Below, piece by piece: positions 26,421 through 35,166 of a stretch of DNA of 64,000 bases. Each line of letters begins with the position of its first letter. The stretch's first letter is position 1. This DNA comes from Clostridiales bacterium. GTDB taxonomy: Bacteria > Bacillota > Clostridia > Oscillospirales > Oscillospiraceae. A program made the translations under genes and the position numbers. Under the pieces are notes generated by a model. The model did not search any database. It saw only the letters and a list, made by a program, of their open reading frames with translations, and had not been told where the DNA came from. The stretch lies in assembly GCA_004557735.1 (NCBI GenBank), contig SFFV01000003.1, positions 1 through 64,000 on the forward strand, read 5' to 3'.

Positions 26421-27301
26421 GAGATCATCTCGATAAACTGGAGAGCAAAAGCGTGCACCTCCTGCGCGAGGCCTACGCCGCGTTCGGCAATCTCTGCATG
26501 CTTTGGAGCATCGGCAAGGACTCGACCGTTCTTCTCTGGCTCGCACGCAAGGCGTTTTACGGCCACGTTCCCTTCCCGCTCGTCCACATCGACACGCACT
26601 ATAAAATTCCCGAAATGATCGAGTACCGCGACAAGCTCGCCATGGAGTACGGTCTTTACATGGTCTACGGTGAGAACCGCGAAGCGCTTGAAAACCGCGA
26701 AACGTTCCCGGACGGCGCGTGCTCGCGCGTCGAGTGCTGCCGCCGGCTCAAAACCGAGGCTCTCACCCACACGCTGGACGGCACGTGGCCGCGCTACCGT
26801 CTCAATCTCCAGACCGGAAAATACGAGCGCGACACGAACACCGACGCCTACACCGGCGTCATCGTCGGCGCGCGCGCCGATGAAGAGGGCTCGCGCAGCA
26901 AGGAGCGCTATTTCTCCCCGCGTGACAGGCACAACGACTGGGATCTGGACGACCAGCCGCCCGAGTTCTGGAACCAGTTCAAAACCGACTTTGCTCCCGG
27001 CACCCATGTGCGCATCCATCCCCTGCTCGACTGGACGGAGCTGAACGTCTGGGAATACATCGAGCGCGAGCACATCCCCACCGTGTCGCTCTACTATAAC
27101 CACGGCGACGGGAAGCGCTACCGCTCTCTCGGCTGCGCGCCCTGCACCAATCCGATCTGCTCCGAGAGCCGGAACGTCCGCGAGATCATCGAGGAGCTGC
27201 GCACCGGCGCTCTTTCCAACATTGCCGAGCGCAGCGGCCGCGCCCAGGACGCCGAGGACGGCGGCGGACTCGAGACGCTGCGCCGGGGAGGGTATATGTA
27301 A
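26417..27301 (+). CDS. cysD: Sulfate adenylyltransferase subunit 2
   Basis: A 294-residue ATP-PPi-lyase-fold subunit that forms adenosine 5'-phosphosulfate from ATP and sulfate together with CysN. The PP-loop motif is SIGKDST. Other family marks are VHIDTHYKIPEM, the RADEEGSR and KER segments and the C-terminal YRSLGCAPCT motif. It overlaps the sulfotransferase by four bases and cysN by one. The length is typical. Confidence 0.94.
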   Translation: MRDHLDKLESKSVHLLREAYAAFGNLCMLWSIGKDSTVLLWLARKAFYGHVPFPLVHIDTHYKIPEMIEYRDKLAMEYGLYMVYGENREALENRETFPDGACSRVECCRRLKTEALTHTLDGTWPRYRLNLQTGKYERDTNTDAYTGVIVGARADEEGSRSKERYFSPRDRHNDWDLDDQPPEFWNQFKTDFAPGTHVRIHPLLDWTELNVWEYIEREHIPTVSLYYNHGDGKRYRSLGCAPCTNPICSESRNVREIIEELRTGALSNIAERSGRAQDAEDGGGLETLRRGGYM

Positions 27302-29190
27302 TGGCAGAGATCATGAACGCTTTTGAAAACGAAGAGCTTTTGAATATCGTCACCGTCGGCCATGTCGACCACGGCAAGTCCACCGTGATCGGCCGCCTTC
27401 TCGCCGACGCCGGAGCGCTGCCGAAGGGCAAGCTCGAAGCCATCCGGGAAAACTGCCGCCGCAACTCGAAGCCGTTCGAGTACGCATTTTTGCTCGACGC
27501 GCTCCACAACGAGCAGGATCAGGGCATCACGATCGACACCGCGCGCTGCTTCTTCAAGTCCGACAAGCGCCGGTACATTATCATTGACGCGCCCGGCCAC
27601 ATTGAATTTCTCAAAAACATGGTCACCGGCGCTTCCCGCGCCGAGGCGGCGCTCATGGTGATCGACGCTGCGCGCGGCGTGGAGGAAAACACCCGCCGCC
27701 ATGGGTATTTCCTTTCGATGCTCGGCATCCGCCAGGTGGCGGTGCTTGTGAACAAAATGGATCTCGTCGGCTATTCCGAGGAGGTCTACCGCTCCATCGT
27801 CACGGAGTTTACCGGTTTTCTCGCAAAAATCCATATCACGCCCGCGGCGTTCATCCCCGTGAGCGGCATGGAGGGCGACAACATTGCCGCCGGCAGCGAG
27901 CGCACGCCGTGGTACTTCGGCCCCACGGTGCTCGAGCAGATGGACGCCTTCGTCCCCGTGCCGAGTCCGGAAAACCGCCCGCTGCGCATGCCGGTGCAGG
28001 GCGTATACAAGTTCACGGAGGGCGGCGACGAGCGGCGCATCGTTGCCGGAACGCTCGAAGCCGGGAGTCTCCGTGCGGGCGACAGGATCGTGTTCTACCC
28101 CTCCGGCAAGAAAACGACCGTCGCCTCGCTCGAGGTGTTCTCCGCGCCCACCCCGGAGAAATTCATCGCCGGAGATGCCGCCGGCTTCACTATGGCCGAG
28201 CAGATCTTTGTCCGCCGCGGCGAGATCGCCTGTCTCGAGAGCGAGAAGGCGCCGTTCGTCGGCGTGCGGCTGCGCGCCAACGTGTTCTGGCTCGGCAAAG
28301 CGCCGCTGCGCGCAGGCAAGCGCTATTTCTTCAAGTGCGGCACCGCCAGGGTGGAGGCGCGGCTCGAGAGCATTCTCCGCGTTGTGGACGCCTCGGAGCT
28401 CGACAGTCTTGAGCGGAGCGAGGTACAGAAAAACGAAGTCGCCGAGGTGATCCTCCGGCTCGACCGCCCGACGGCGTTCGACACCGCCGACTCCGGCTGC
28501 GACGGTACGCGCCGGTTCGTCATCGTGGACGATTACGAGATCGCGGGCGGCGGCATCGTCACCGAGGCGCTGCTCTCCGAGGATTACGATGAGCGCAACA
28601 TCCGCTGGTCGGCCGAGGCCATGACCGGCGCCGAGCGCGAGCAGCTCACCGGGCGGCGCGGGCTCGTCGTATGGATGACCGGGCTTTCGGGCGCAGGTAA
28701 AACGACGATCGCGCAGGAGGTCGAACGGCGTCTCTGCGAAAGAGGCGTCGCCGCCTACCTGCTCGACGGCGACAAGCTGCGCCGCGGTCTCTGCGGCGAT
28801 CTTGGCTTCTCGGACGAAGACCGGATCGAAAATATCCGCCGCGCCGCCGAGGTCGCAGGGCTCTTCCGCGACGCGGGGCTCGTGACGCTCTGCACATTCA
28901 TCTCCCCGTTCGCCGCCGGACGCGCCGAGGCGCGCCGCATTGCCGACGGGCGCTTCCTGGAAGTCTGGGTGCGCGCGCCTCTGGAGATCTGCAAGGCACG
29001 CGATCCGAAAAAGCTCTATCAGAAAGCGCTCGAGGGAAAAATCCGCTCGTTCACCGGCATAGACTCTCCGTATGAGGAGCCCACGGACGCCGAGCTCGTG
29101 CTGGATACCGAAGTTCTCAGCGAGGAGGCGTGCGTCGATCGGCTCACCGATACGATCCTTGACTGTCTGGAAGGCGGTGACGCGCTGTGA
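27301..29190 (+). CDS. cysNC: Bifunctional sulfate adenylyltransferase subunit 1 / APS kinase (CysN-CysC fusion)
   Basis: A 629-residue fusion. The N-terminal GTPase (CysN, about 1-430) has GHVDHGKST at 20-28, DAPGH and NKMD. The C-terminal APS kinase (CysC, about 455-629) has the P-loop GLSGAGKTT at 461-469 and the DGDKLRRGL and IRR segments. Together with CysD it converts sulfate to PAPS at the expense of GTP and ATP. The start overlaps the cysD stop (TAATG). No APS or PAPS reductase is in the cluster, so the output here is PAPS for sulfonation rather than assimilation. Confidence 0.95.
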   Translation: MAEIMNAFENEELLNIVTVGHVDHGKSTVIGRLLADAGALPKGKLEAIRENCRRNSKPFEYAFLLDALHNEQDQGITIDTARCFFKSDKRRYIIIDAPGHIEFLKNMVTGASRAEAALMVIDAARGVEENTRRHGYFLSMLGIRQVAVLVNKMDLVGYSEEVYRSIVTEFTGFLAKIHITPAAFIPVSGMEGDNIAAGSERTPWYFGPTVLEQMDAFVPVPSPENRPLRMPVQGVYKFTEGGDERRIVAGTLEAGSLRAGDRIVFYPSGKKTTVASLEVFSAPTPEKFIAGDAAGFTMAEQIFVRRGEIACLESEKAPFVGVRLRANVFWLGKAPLRAGKRYFFKCGTARVEARLESILRVVDASELDSLERSEVQKNEVAEVILRLDRPTAFDTADSGCDGTRRFVIVDDYEIAGGGIVTEALLSEDYDERNIRWSAEAMTGAEREQLTGRRGLVVWMTGLSGAGKTTIAQEVERRLCERGVAAYLLDGDKLRRGLCGDLGFSDEDRIENIRRAAEVAGLFRDAGLVTLCTFISPFAAGRAEARRIADGRFLEVWVRAPLEICKARDPKKLYQKALEGKIRSFTGIDSPYEEPTDAELVLDTEVLSEEACVDRLTDTILDCLEGGDAL

Positions 29191-29945
29191 ACTGGGGGAA
29201 ATTCATCCTTTTCATCCTGATCGGCTTTGCCGCGCAGATCATTGACGGCACGCTCGGCATGGCCTACGGCGTGAGCTGCCGGACGTTTCTCAAAACCGTG
29301 GCGGGGGTCCCCTCCGCGCTCGCGAGCGCGGTCGTCCATGTGGCGGAGGTCCCCACGACGCTCGCGTCCGGTCTCGCCCATGTCCGGCTCAAAAACGTAG
29401 ATAAGTCGCTCTTTCTCCATCTCGTCATCCCCGGCGTGATCGGCGGCGTGGCCGGCGCATGGTTTCTCTCGAGCGCCGGCGACGCGCTCGAGCCGTTCAT
29501 CGACGCCTATCTCATCGTCATGGGCTTCATCATTCTGCGCAAGGCGTTTCGGAAAAAGCAGAAGGAGCGCCGCATCGGAAAGGGGATCTACCCGCTCGGT
29601 CTCGCCGGCGGCTTTCTCGACGCCACCGGCGGCGGGGGCTGGGGCCCGGTCGTGACGTCCACGATGCTCGCGGTCGGCCACGACGTGAAAAAAACGATCG
29701 GCACGGTGAACACCGCGGAATTTCTCGTAACGCTCGCCGAGACCACAACCTTCGTCGTCCTCATCCGTGACTTCACGTCCTACTGGCAGACGATCCTCGG
29801 TCTCGTCATCGGCGGGGTGTGCGCCGCGCCGCTCGCGGCGTGGATCTGCCGGAAGATCCCCGTCCGCCCGCTGCTCGCCATCGTCGGGATCCTCATTATC
29901 GCGCTCAATCTCTACAGTCTCATCCACTGTCTGGCAGTATTCTGA
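29187..29945 (+). CDS. TauE/SafE (TSUP) family membrane transporter
   Basis: A 252-residue membrane protein with about seven to eight helices and the duplicated TSUP fold. The family moves sulfite, sulfonates or other anions. It starts with GTG, overlapping cysNC by four bases. Given the operon it could import sulfate or sulfonate or export an organosulfur compound; the direction cannot be read from the sequence. GGGGWGPV-type glycine-rich loops (GGGGWGPVVTS) match the family. Confidence 0.87.
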   Translation: MNWGKFILFILIGFAAQIIDGTLGMAYGVSCRTFLKTVAGVPSALASAVVHVAEVPTTLASGLAHVRLKNVDKSLFLHLVIPGVIGGVAGAWFLSSAGDALEPFIDAYLIVMGFIILRKAFRKKQKERRIGKGIYPLGLAGGFLDATGGGGWGPVVTSTMLAVGHDVKKTIGTVNTAEFLVTLAETTTFVVLIRDFTSYWQTILGLVIGGVCAAPLAAWICRKIPVRPLLAIVGILIIALNLYSLIHCLAVF

Positions 29946-29960
29946 AAAGGCGGTATTATC

Positions 29961-31043
29961 ATGACACAGCTATCGGTACAGGAGCGCTTTTCTTCCGTCC
30001 GCGCCCGGCTGGAAGCGCTGGGGCTTTGGGACGCTGACGCGCTCGTCAGGATCGCTCCGGGCGCCGTTTTCCGCGCCGCCGGAGAGCCGGCCGAAACGAA
30101 TCTGTTCTCCGCCGTTTCCGCCCCGATGGCGGTTTTGACTGCCGGGCGGTATGCCCGGGAGTTTGTCCGGAAGCCTCACGCGCTTCACGCCGAGACCGAC
30201 GACGCCGCGCAGATGTTCGGCGTGCGCGTGCCGGTGCGGACATCGCCGCGGCGCGGCGATACGGCGTGCATCGTCCCGGATCGCGGCTTTGTCGTGACGG
30301 CGCGGTTTGAAAACGAGCTCATCGCCGCGTGCATCCTCCTCGAAAAGCTGTGCATGACGGCGCGGCTCTCGCACCGTATCGGAGCGCCGAAGGCGCTTTC
30401 CGCGCCGCTGTGCCTTATGGAGCACGCGGTCTACATGAAAAAGTATTCCCGCCCGTCGCTCGCCGCGGCGCGGGGCGAAGAGAGCGCGCCGGAGACGCGG
30501 GAGGCGCCCGATCTCGCGCTGCGTGAATCGGTCATTGCCTACGGGAAAAAGCTCGCGGAAAACCGCCTCATTCAGGCGACCTGGGGCAATGTGTCCGCGC
30601 GCATCGACGAGAATCGTTTTCTCATCACGCCGTCCGGCGTGGACTATGACCGCATCCGTCCGGAGGACATTGTGGAGATCCGTATTTCCGACGGCAGCTT
30701 CGCCGCCGGACAGCGCCCCTCGAGCGAGCGGGAGATGCACCGGCTTGTTTACGCGCAGCGCGGCGATATCCGCGCCGTGATCCACACGCACTCCGCGGCG
30801 CTGCAAACGTTCGCCGCGTGCCGGGAGAGCCTGCGCACGCCGGAGATCGACGCGCCCTGCGCCTCCTATGGCGTGAGCGGATCGAAAAAGCTCGCGGAGA
30901 GCGCGTCCGGGGTGCTGCGCTCTCACGATCTCTGCATCATGGCAAACCACGGCTTTATCGCGGTCGGAGCGGATCTTGAAACGGCGCTCTCGCGCGCTGT
31001 TGCCGCCGAGAACGCCGCGAAGCGGCTGCTGGAAGCGGAATAA
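29961..31043 (+). CDS. Class II aldolase/adducin-domain protein with a degenerate N-terminal half
   Basis: A 360-residue protein. The C-terminal part (about 185-358) is a full class II aldolase domain with metal ligands His275 and His277 (IHTHS), His330 (MANHGF) and the catalytic Glu256 in SSERE. The N-terminal part (about 1-165) is unusual: residues 100-135 resemble the end of a class II aldolase domain (compare CIVPDRGFVV with CIMANHGFIA), but the ligand His is Arg. This suggests tandem duplication with decay, or fusion. The enzyme may cleave a sugar phosphate, or act as an epimerase or decarboxylase. It lies 15 bases after the transporter. Confidence 0.84.
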   Translation: MTQLSVQERFSSVRARLEALGLWDADALVRIAPGAVFRAAGEPAETNLFSAVSAPMAVLTAGRYAREFVRKPHALHAETDDAAQMFGVRVPVRTSPRRGDTACIVPDRGFVVTARFENELIAACILLEKLCMTARLSHRIGAPKALSAPLCLMEHAVYMKKYSRPSLAAARGEESAPETREAPDLALRESVIAYGKKLAENRLIQATWGNVSARIDENRFLITPSGVDYDRIRPEDIVEIRISDGSFAAGQRPSSEREMHRLVYAQRGDIRAVIHTHSAALQTFAACRESLRTPEIDAPCASYGVSGSKKLAESASGVLRSHDLCIMANHGFIAVGADLETALSRAVAAENAAKRLLEAE

Positions 31044-31046
31044 AAC

Positions 31047-31079
31047 TTTGGCGGCGCCGCATTCTGCGGCGCCGCCGAA
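31047..31079 (+). other. GC-rich hairpin between the aldolase and kinase genes
   Basis: An 11-bp stem (31050-31060 with 31066-31076), extended by A/T pairs, lies in the 54-base gap. No T-run follows, so it is more likely an mRNA-processing or partial attenuation element than a full terminator. Confidence 0.6.
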
Positions 31080-31097
31080 AATACAGGAGGGTGGAAC

Positions 31098-31931
31098 ATG
31101 AGCGAACATTTTGCACGGGGCCGGTCGGCGGAGATATTCCGCACGGAGGACGGGAAGATCTTAAAGCTCTTCTTTCCCGACTATCCGAGAGAATACGCCG
31201 AAAAGGAGTATAAAAACACGAAGATCGCCGCGTCTCTCGGCTGCACGGGGATGCAGGTCTACGATGTGGTCGAACGCGACGGGCGCTTCGGCTTCGTGAT
31301 GGACTGCATCGACGGCGTTTCGCAAAACGACATGCCGGGGAAAAATCCGGCGTATCTCTTCCGGGCGGGGAAAGATCTCGCCCGCTGCCACGTCCGCGTA
31401 CAGAAGGCGCGCTCCGGGGAGCTTGACGATGTGCGCGAGGTCTGTCTCGGCATTCTCGGCGAGGACTGCATGGCGTTTCTGACGCCGGCGGAAAAATCGC
31501 GTGCCGCCGGGTATCTTCGCTCTCTTCCGGATGACGGCACGGTGCTCCATCTCGACTTCCATACCGGCAACGTGCTGGTGGACAAGTCCGGCGAATGCAA
31601 GGTCATCGACTGGATGACCGCCGCGCACGGCAGCCGCGCCGTGGAGGAGGCGCTCATGGAGTTTTTCTTCTCGGAAGCGGAGCTTTTTCCGGAGGCGAGC
31701 CGGGTGAAAATCGCTCTCTTTTCCGCCATCCGCGGCTCCATCGGGAAGGGCTTTTTCAAAGAATACCAAAAGCTCTCGCCGCTCAGCGCCGGGGAGATCG
31801 ACCGCTACCGTCTGGCCGCGCTCATCCTGCGCCGCCACTGGAATATCGCGTTTGAAGAACCGTACCTCACAAAAACCATCCGCGCGCTGATCGCAAAATA
31901 CGGCGTGGAAGAAAAGGAGACGATCGAATGA
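31098..31931 (+). CDS. APH-family small-molecule kinase
   Basis: A 277-residue aminoglycoside phosphotransferase/choline-kinase-fold protein. The catalytic loop is HLDFHTGN (151-158) with Asp153, and the metal-binding Asp171 is in VIDW. The N-terminal lobe is short, with KLF as the probable ATP-binding lysine. It is unlikely to be a resistance gene given its operon position between an aldolase and a dehydrogenase; it probably phosphorylates a metabolite. It overlaps the next gene by four bases. GGAGGGTGG precedes the ATG. Confidence 0.8.
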   Translation: MSEHFARGRSAEIFRTEDGKILKLFFPDYPREYAEKEYKNTKIAASLGCTGMQVYDVVERDGRFGFVMDCIDGVSQNDMPGKNPAYLFRAGKDLARCHVRVQKARSGELDDVREVCLGILGEDCMAFLTPAEKSRAAGYLRSLPDDGTVLHLDFHTGNVLVDKSGECKVIDWMTAAHGSRAVEEALMEFFFSEAELFPEASRVKIALFSAIRGSIGKGFFKEYQKLSPLSAGEIDRYRLAALILRRHWNIAFEEPYLTKTIRALIAKYGVEEKETIE

Positions 31932-32953
31932 AGGCTGTGTGCATCTGTGACGCCGGCGTACCGGAAATGCTCATGCAGTATATGAAAAAGCTCCCCGGCT
32001 GCGACGTGACGCTCCATACCGAAAAGACGCTCACGGACATCCGGTCCCTCACAATGTGCGAGCGCACCGCAGAGCTTCACGGCGCGGAGGCGTGCAGCGT
32101 GAGCGCGGAAATGCTGGAAGCCGTGCGCGAGGCGGAAATTCTCGTAACGCACGTCGCGCCTGTGAACCGCGCGGTGCTCGACGCCGCGCCGAACGTGAAG
32201 ATCATCGGCGTGCTGCGCACCGGTACGGAGAATGTGAATCTTGACCTCTGCCGCGAGCGCGGCGTCGCCGTATACAACGCCGAAGGGCGCAACTCCACCG
32301 CCGTGGCCGATCTCGTCGTGGCGCTCATGCTCTGCGAGATGCGCAACATCGCCCGCGCGCACGGCGCGCTCGTGCAGGGCAAGTGGGTCAAAATGTTCCC
32401 GAATATTATGATGAACCGCGATATGTGCCGCTGTACCGTCGGCATCATCGGTGTCGGCAAGATCGGCACGATGGTCGCGGCACGGCTCAAGGGCTTCGGC
32501 TGCCGCATTCTCGGCTGCGACATCTTCCTCTCCCCGGAGGAGATCGAAAAGCGCGGCTGCGAGCCGGTATCGAAGGAGGAGCTGCTCCGGCAGTCGGACT
32601 TCATCACCATCCATATGCGCCACGAGGCAGGACAGCCGCCGCTCATCGGGGAAGCTGAGCTTGCCCTGATGAAGAAAAACGCCATTCTCGTCAACTGCGC
32701 CCGCGCGGGGCTGGTGGACACGGCGGCGCTCGTCGAGGCGCTGCGCGCCCACCGCATCGGCGGCGCGGCGATCGATGTGTTCGACGAAGAGCCTCTTCCG
32801 CCCGGCTCCCCCCTGCTCACGCTCGACAACGTCACGCTCACGCCGCACATTGCCGGCACGACCGTGGACGCCTTTGCGAACTCCGTGGAGATCATGCTCC
32901 GCCAGCTCTCCCGCGTTCTCGCCGGAGAGGAAGCTCCCAACCGTGTCGTATAA
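31928..32953 (+). CDS. D-isomer-specific 2-hydroxyacid dehydrogenase
   Basis: A 341-residue dehydrogenase. The NAD-binding motif is GVGKIG (175-180) with Asp198 at the end of the second strand, favouring NAD over NADP. The catalytic triad is present: Arg259 (NCARAG), Glu288 (DEEP) and His307 (TPHIAG). It is related to phosphoglycerate dehydrogenase, but the C-terminal ACT domain is lacking. It is the last gene of the seven-gene plus-strand run and ends at a strong terminator. Confidence 0.9.
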   Translation: MKAVCICDAGVPEMLMQYMKKLPGCDVTLHTEKTLTDIRSLTMCERTAELHGAEACSVSAEMLEAVREAEILVTHVAPVNRAVLDAAPNVKIIGVLRTGTENVNLDLCRERGVAVYNAEGRNSTAVADLVVALMLCEMRNIARAHGALVQGKWVKMFPNIMMNRDMCRCTVGIIGVGKIGTMVAARLKGFGCRILGCDIFLSPEEIEKRGCEPVSKEELLRQSDFITIHMRHEAGQPPLIGEAELALMKKNAILVNCARAGLVDTAALVEALRAHRIGGAAIDVFDEEPLPPGSPLLTLDNVTLTPHIAGTTVDAFANSVEIMLRQLSRVLAGEEAPNRVV

Positions 32954-32977
32954 CGTTTGATCCGGTCATGATACGCC

Positions 32978-33011
32978 AAAACCGCCGGAGGGGAAACCCT
33001 CCGGCGGTTTT
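32978..33011. terminator. Bidirectional terminator between two convergent operons
   Basis: A 15-bp perfect stem (32978-32992 with 32997-33011) begins with A4 and ends with T4. It serves both the dehydrogenase and the minus-strand amidohydrolase operon. Confidence 0.9.
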
Positions 33012-33030
33012 GATTTCAGTTTGCGAAAGA

Positions 33031-34296
33031 TCAGCTGCGGATGATGCGCTCCGCGGCGGCGCGGGCATGGGCGATAATGTCCTCCGGCGATTCGCCGACG
33101 TGGTACACGCCGTTCTCGTAGAGAATTTTCCCGTTCACCATCGTGAGAAGCACGTTCGTATTTGAGCCGCTGTAAACAAGATTTTTCACCGTGTTGTGCT
33201 CGGGCTGCATGTTCGCCTGGTGCAGGTCGATAACGACGAGATCGGCGAGCTTGCCCGGGGCGATGCAGTCGGCGTCGATGCGCATGGCGCGCGCGCCCGT
33301 GGAGCACGCGGCGCGGAGGATTTCGCGCGCGTCGCACGAGGCGGCGTCCTCCTCGCGGAGCTTCTGCAGCACCGCGGCAAGATACATTTCGCGGAACATG
33401 TTGAGCGCGTTGTTGCTCGCCGGGCCGTCCGTACCGATGGCGAGGGGGATCTTCCGGCGAAGGAATTCGCTCACGGGCGCAATGCCGCTTGCGAGCTTTG
33501 CGTTCGAGGCCGGGCACGTCACGGCGTACAGACCGCGGCGGGCGAAAATGTTCATATCGTCCTCGTTGATCCACACGCAGTGGAAGCCGCCGCCGCCGTG
33601 CTCGAAGAGCCCGTTCTCCTCGAAAAGCTGCGTCGGCGTGAGGCCGTGGCGCTCGATGCACTCTTCCACCTCGCGCTTCGTTTCCGAGTTGTGCGTGAAA
33701 AACGGCAGCCTGTACTCGTCCACGAGCATCTTCATGAACATGAGCAGATCGGGATTCGCCGTATACTCGGCGTGGATGCCGGGGATGTAGGAGATGAGCG
33801 GGTGGAGATTGTTGAACTTGATCGTATCCATCTCGCCGACCGTCCAGTCATCCCCCGCGGCGAGCGCGCCGCAGAGCACCATGCGGAAGCCGCAGTCAAT
33901 GGCCGCCTGCGCGAAGGCGTCGCGCTTATAGTACATGTCGAACGCGCTCGTGATGCCTCCCCGGAGATATTCGAGAACGGCGAGCTTCGTGAGAGCGTAA
34001 ATATCGTCCGGCGTGAGCCGGGCCTCCAGCGGGAACACCTTGTCGAAAAGCCAGCTTTGCAGCGGCAGATCGTCGGCGTAGGAGCGAAGAAACGTCATCG
34101 CGCTGTGCGCGTGGGCGTTTTTGAAGCCGGGCATCAGAAGATTGCCCCGGAGATCGATCTCGCGCTCAAACGGCGGGTGCGCGCCGATGGCGGGACCGAC
34201 ATAGAGGATCATCGATTCCTCGACCCAGACCTCCCAATCGGAAATTTCAAACCCGTCGCTGAGCGAAAGGAGCCTGCCGTTATAAAAGCGGATCAT
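33031..34296 (-). CDS. Amidohydrolase, MTA/SAH deaminase-like
   Basis: A 421-residue metal-dependent amidohydrolase of the MtaD/TrzN group. Metal ligands are visible in GFKNAHAHSAM, in the second His of the IHAEYT region, in THNSE and in the Asp of IGTDGPASN. The family includes 5'-methylthioadenosine/S-adenosylhomocysteine deaminases; guanine or other aminopurine deaminases are alternatives. It overlaps the purine nucleoside phosphorylase gene by four bases (ATGA), which supports a nucleoside substrate. Confidence 0.86.
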   Translation of the reverse strand: MIRFYNGRLLSLSDGFEISDWEVWVEESMILYVGPAIGAHPPFEREIDLRGNLLMPGFKNAHAHSAMTFLRSYADDLPLQSWLFDKVFPLEARLTPDDIYALTKLAVLEYLRGGITSAFDMYYKRDAFAQAAIDCGFRMVLCGALAAGDDWTVGEMDTIKFNNLHPLISYIPGIHAEYTANPDLLMFMKMLVDEYRLPFFTHNSETKREVEECIERHGLTPTQLFEENGLFEHGGGGFHCVWINEDDMNIFARRGLYAVTCPASNAKLASGIAPVSEFLRRKIPLAIGTDGPASNNALNMFREMYLAAVLQKLREEDAASCDAREILRAACSTGARAMRIDADCIAPGKLADLVVIDLHQANMQPEHNTVKNLVYSGSNTNVLLTMVNGKILYENGVYHVGESPEDIIAHARAAAERIIRS

Positions 34297-35132
34297 GCCT
34301 TCCCCTCCGCGTGCATGGCAGCGATGGAATCCCACATGAGCTTTTTGAACTTCGGCGCGGCGGCGTTGGCCGCTTCGATGACCTCGTCGCCGTCGAGCGG
34401 ACGCTCGGAGAGGCCGGCGGCGAGATTCGCCACGCACGAAACGCCGCACACGCGCATACCGGCGTGGTTGGCCGCGATGACCTCCACGACCGTGGACATT
34501 CCTACGGCGTCTGCGCCCATCGCGCGGGAGGCGCGGATATCGGCAGGAGACTCGTAGCTCGGGCCGGTGAACTGGATGTACACGCCCTCCTTGAGATCGA
34601 TGCCGTCCTTTTTCGCCGTTTCGCGCAGAATGGCGCGGAGGCCCCTGTCGTAGGCGTTCGACATATCCGGGAAGCGGACGCCGAGCTCGTCGATGTTCGC
34701 GCCGATGAGAGGATTGGGGATGAGCGCACTGATGTGGTCGCTGATGCTCATAAGCGTACCGGCGGTGAGATCGCCGCGGATGCCGCCCGAGGCGTTCGTG
34801 ACGAAAAGGATCTTCGCGCCCATGGCCTTCATAAGGCGCACGGGCAGCACAACGTCGTGCGGCGTGTAGCCCTCGTAGAGATGCACGCGTCCCTGCATGA
34901 CGACGACGGGCGTCTCCTCGACATAGCCGAACACGAACCGTCCGGCGTGGCCGGGCGCGGTGGAGACCGGGAAGCCGGGGATCTCGCTGTACGGCACAAC
35001 GGCAGCCTGCTTCACCATGTCGGCAAAGCCGCCGAGACCGGAGCCGAGCACGACGGCGACTTCCGGAACAAAATCGGTGTGGCGCCGCACCGCGGCGAGA
35101 CAGTTCTGGATGCGTTCCATTTCGGGATGCAT
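34293..35132 (-). CDS. Purine nucleoside phosphorylase (trimeric, PNP/MTAP family)
   Basis: A 279-residue phosphorylase. The phosphate-binding loop is LGSGLGGF, and the family signature GHAGRFVFGYVEETPVVVMQGRVH region is present, together with TNASGG and the SYESPADIRA and VGMSTVVE segments near the base-binding Glu and Asn. It splits purine nucleosides with phosphate to base and pentose 1-phosphate. AAGGAGG precedes the ATG; the gene sits 34 bases after ybaK. The close coupling to a deaminase suggests a purine or methylthioadenosine salvage role. Confidence 0.93.
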   Translation of the reverse strand: MHPEMERIQNCLAAVRRHTDFVPEVAVVLGSGLGGFADMVKQAAVVPYSEIPGFPVSTAPGHAGRFVFGYVEETPVVVMQGRVHLYEGYTPHDVVLPVRLMKAMGAKILFVTNASGGIRGDLTAGTLMSISDHISALIPNPLIGANIDELGVRFPDMSNAYDRGLRAILRETAKKDGIDLKEGVYIQFTGPSYESPADIRASRAMGADAVGMSTVVEVIAANHAGMRVCGVSCVANLAAGLSERPLDGDEVIEAANAAAPKFKKLMWDSIAAMHAEGKA

Positions 35133-35166
35133 AAAAGAGCCTCCTTATGTAATATTCTCCGCTTTT

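Noticed and set aside
31098..31931. APH-type gene as an antibiotic-resistance determinant
   Set aside because: It is embedded and translationally coupled in a metabolic operon, has no mobile context and has a short N-lobe; a metabolite kinase is more likely.
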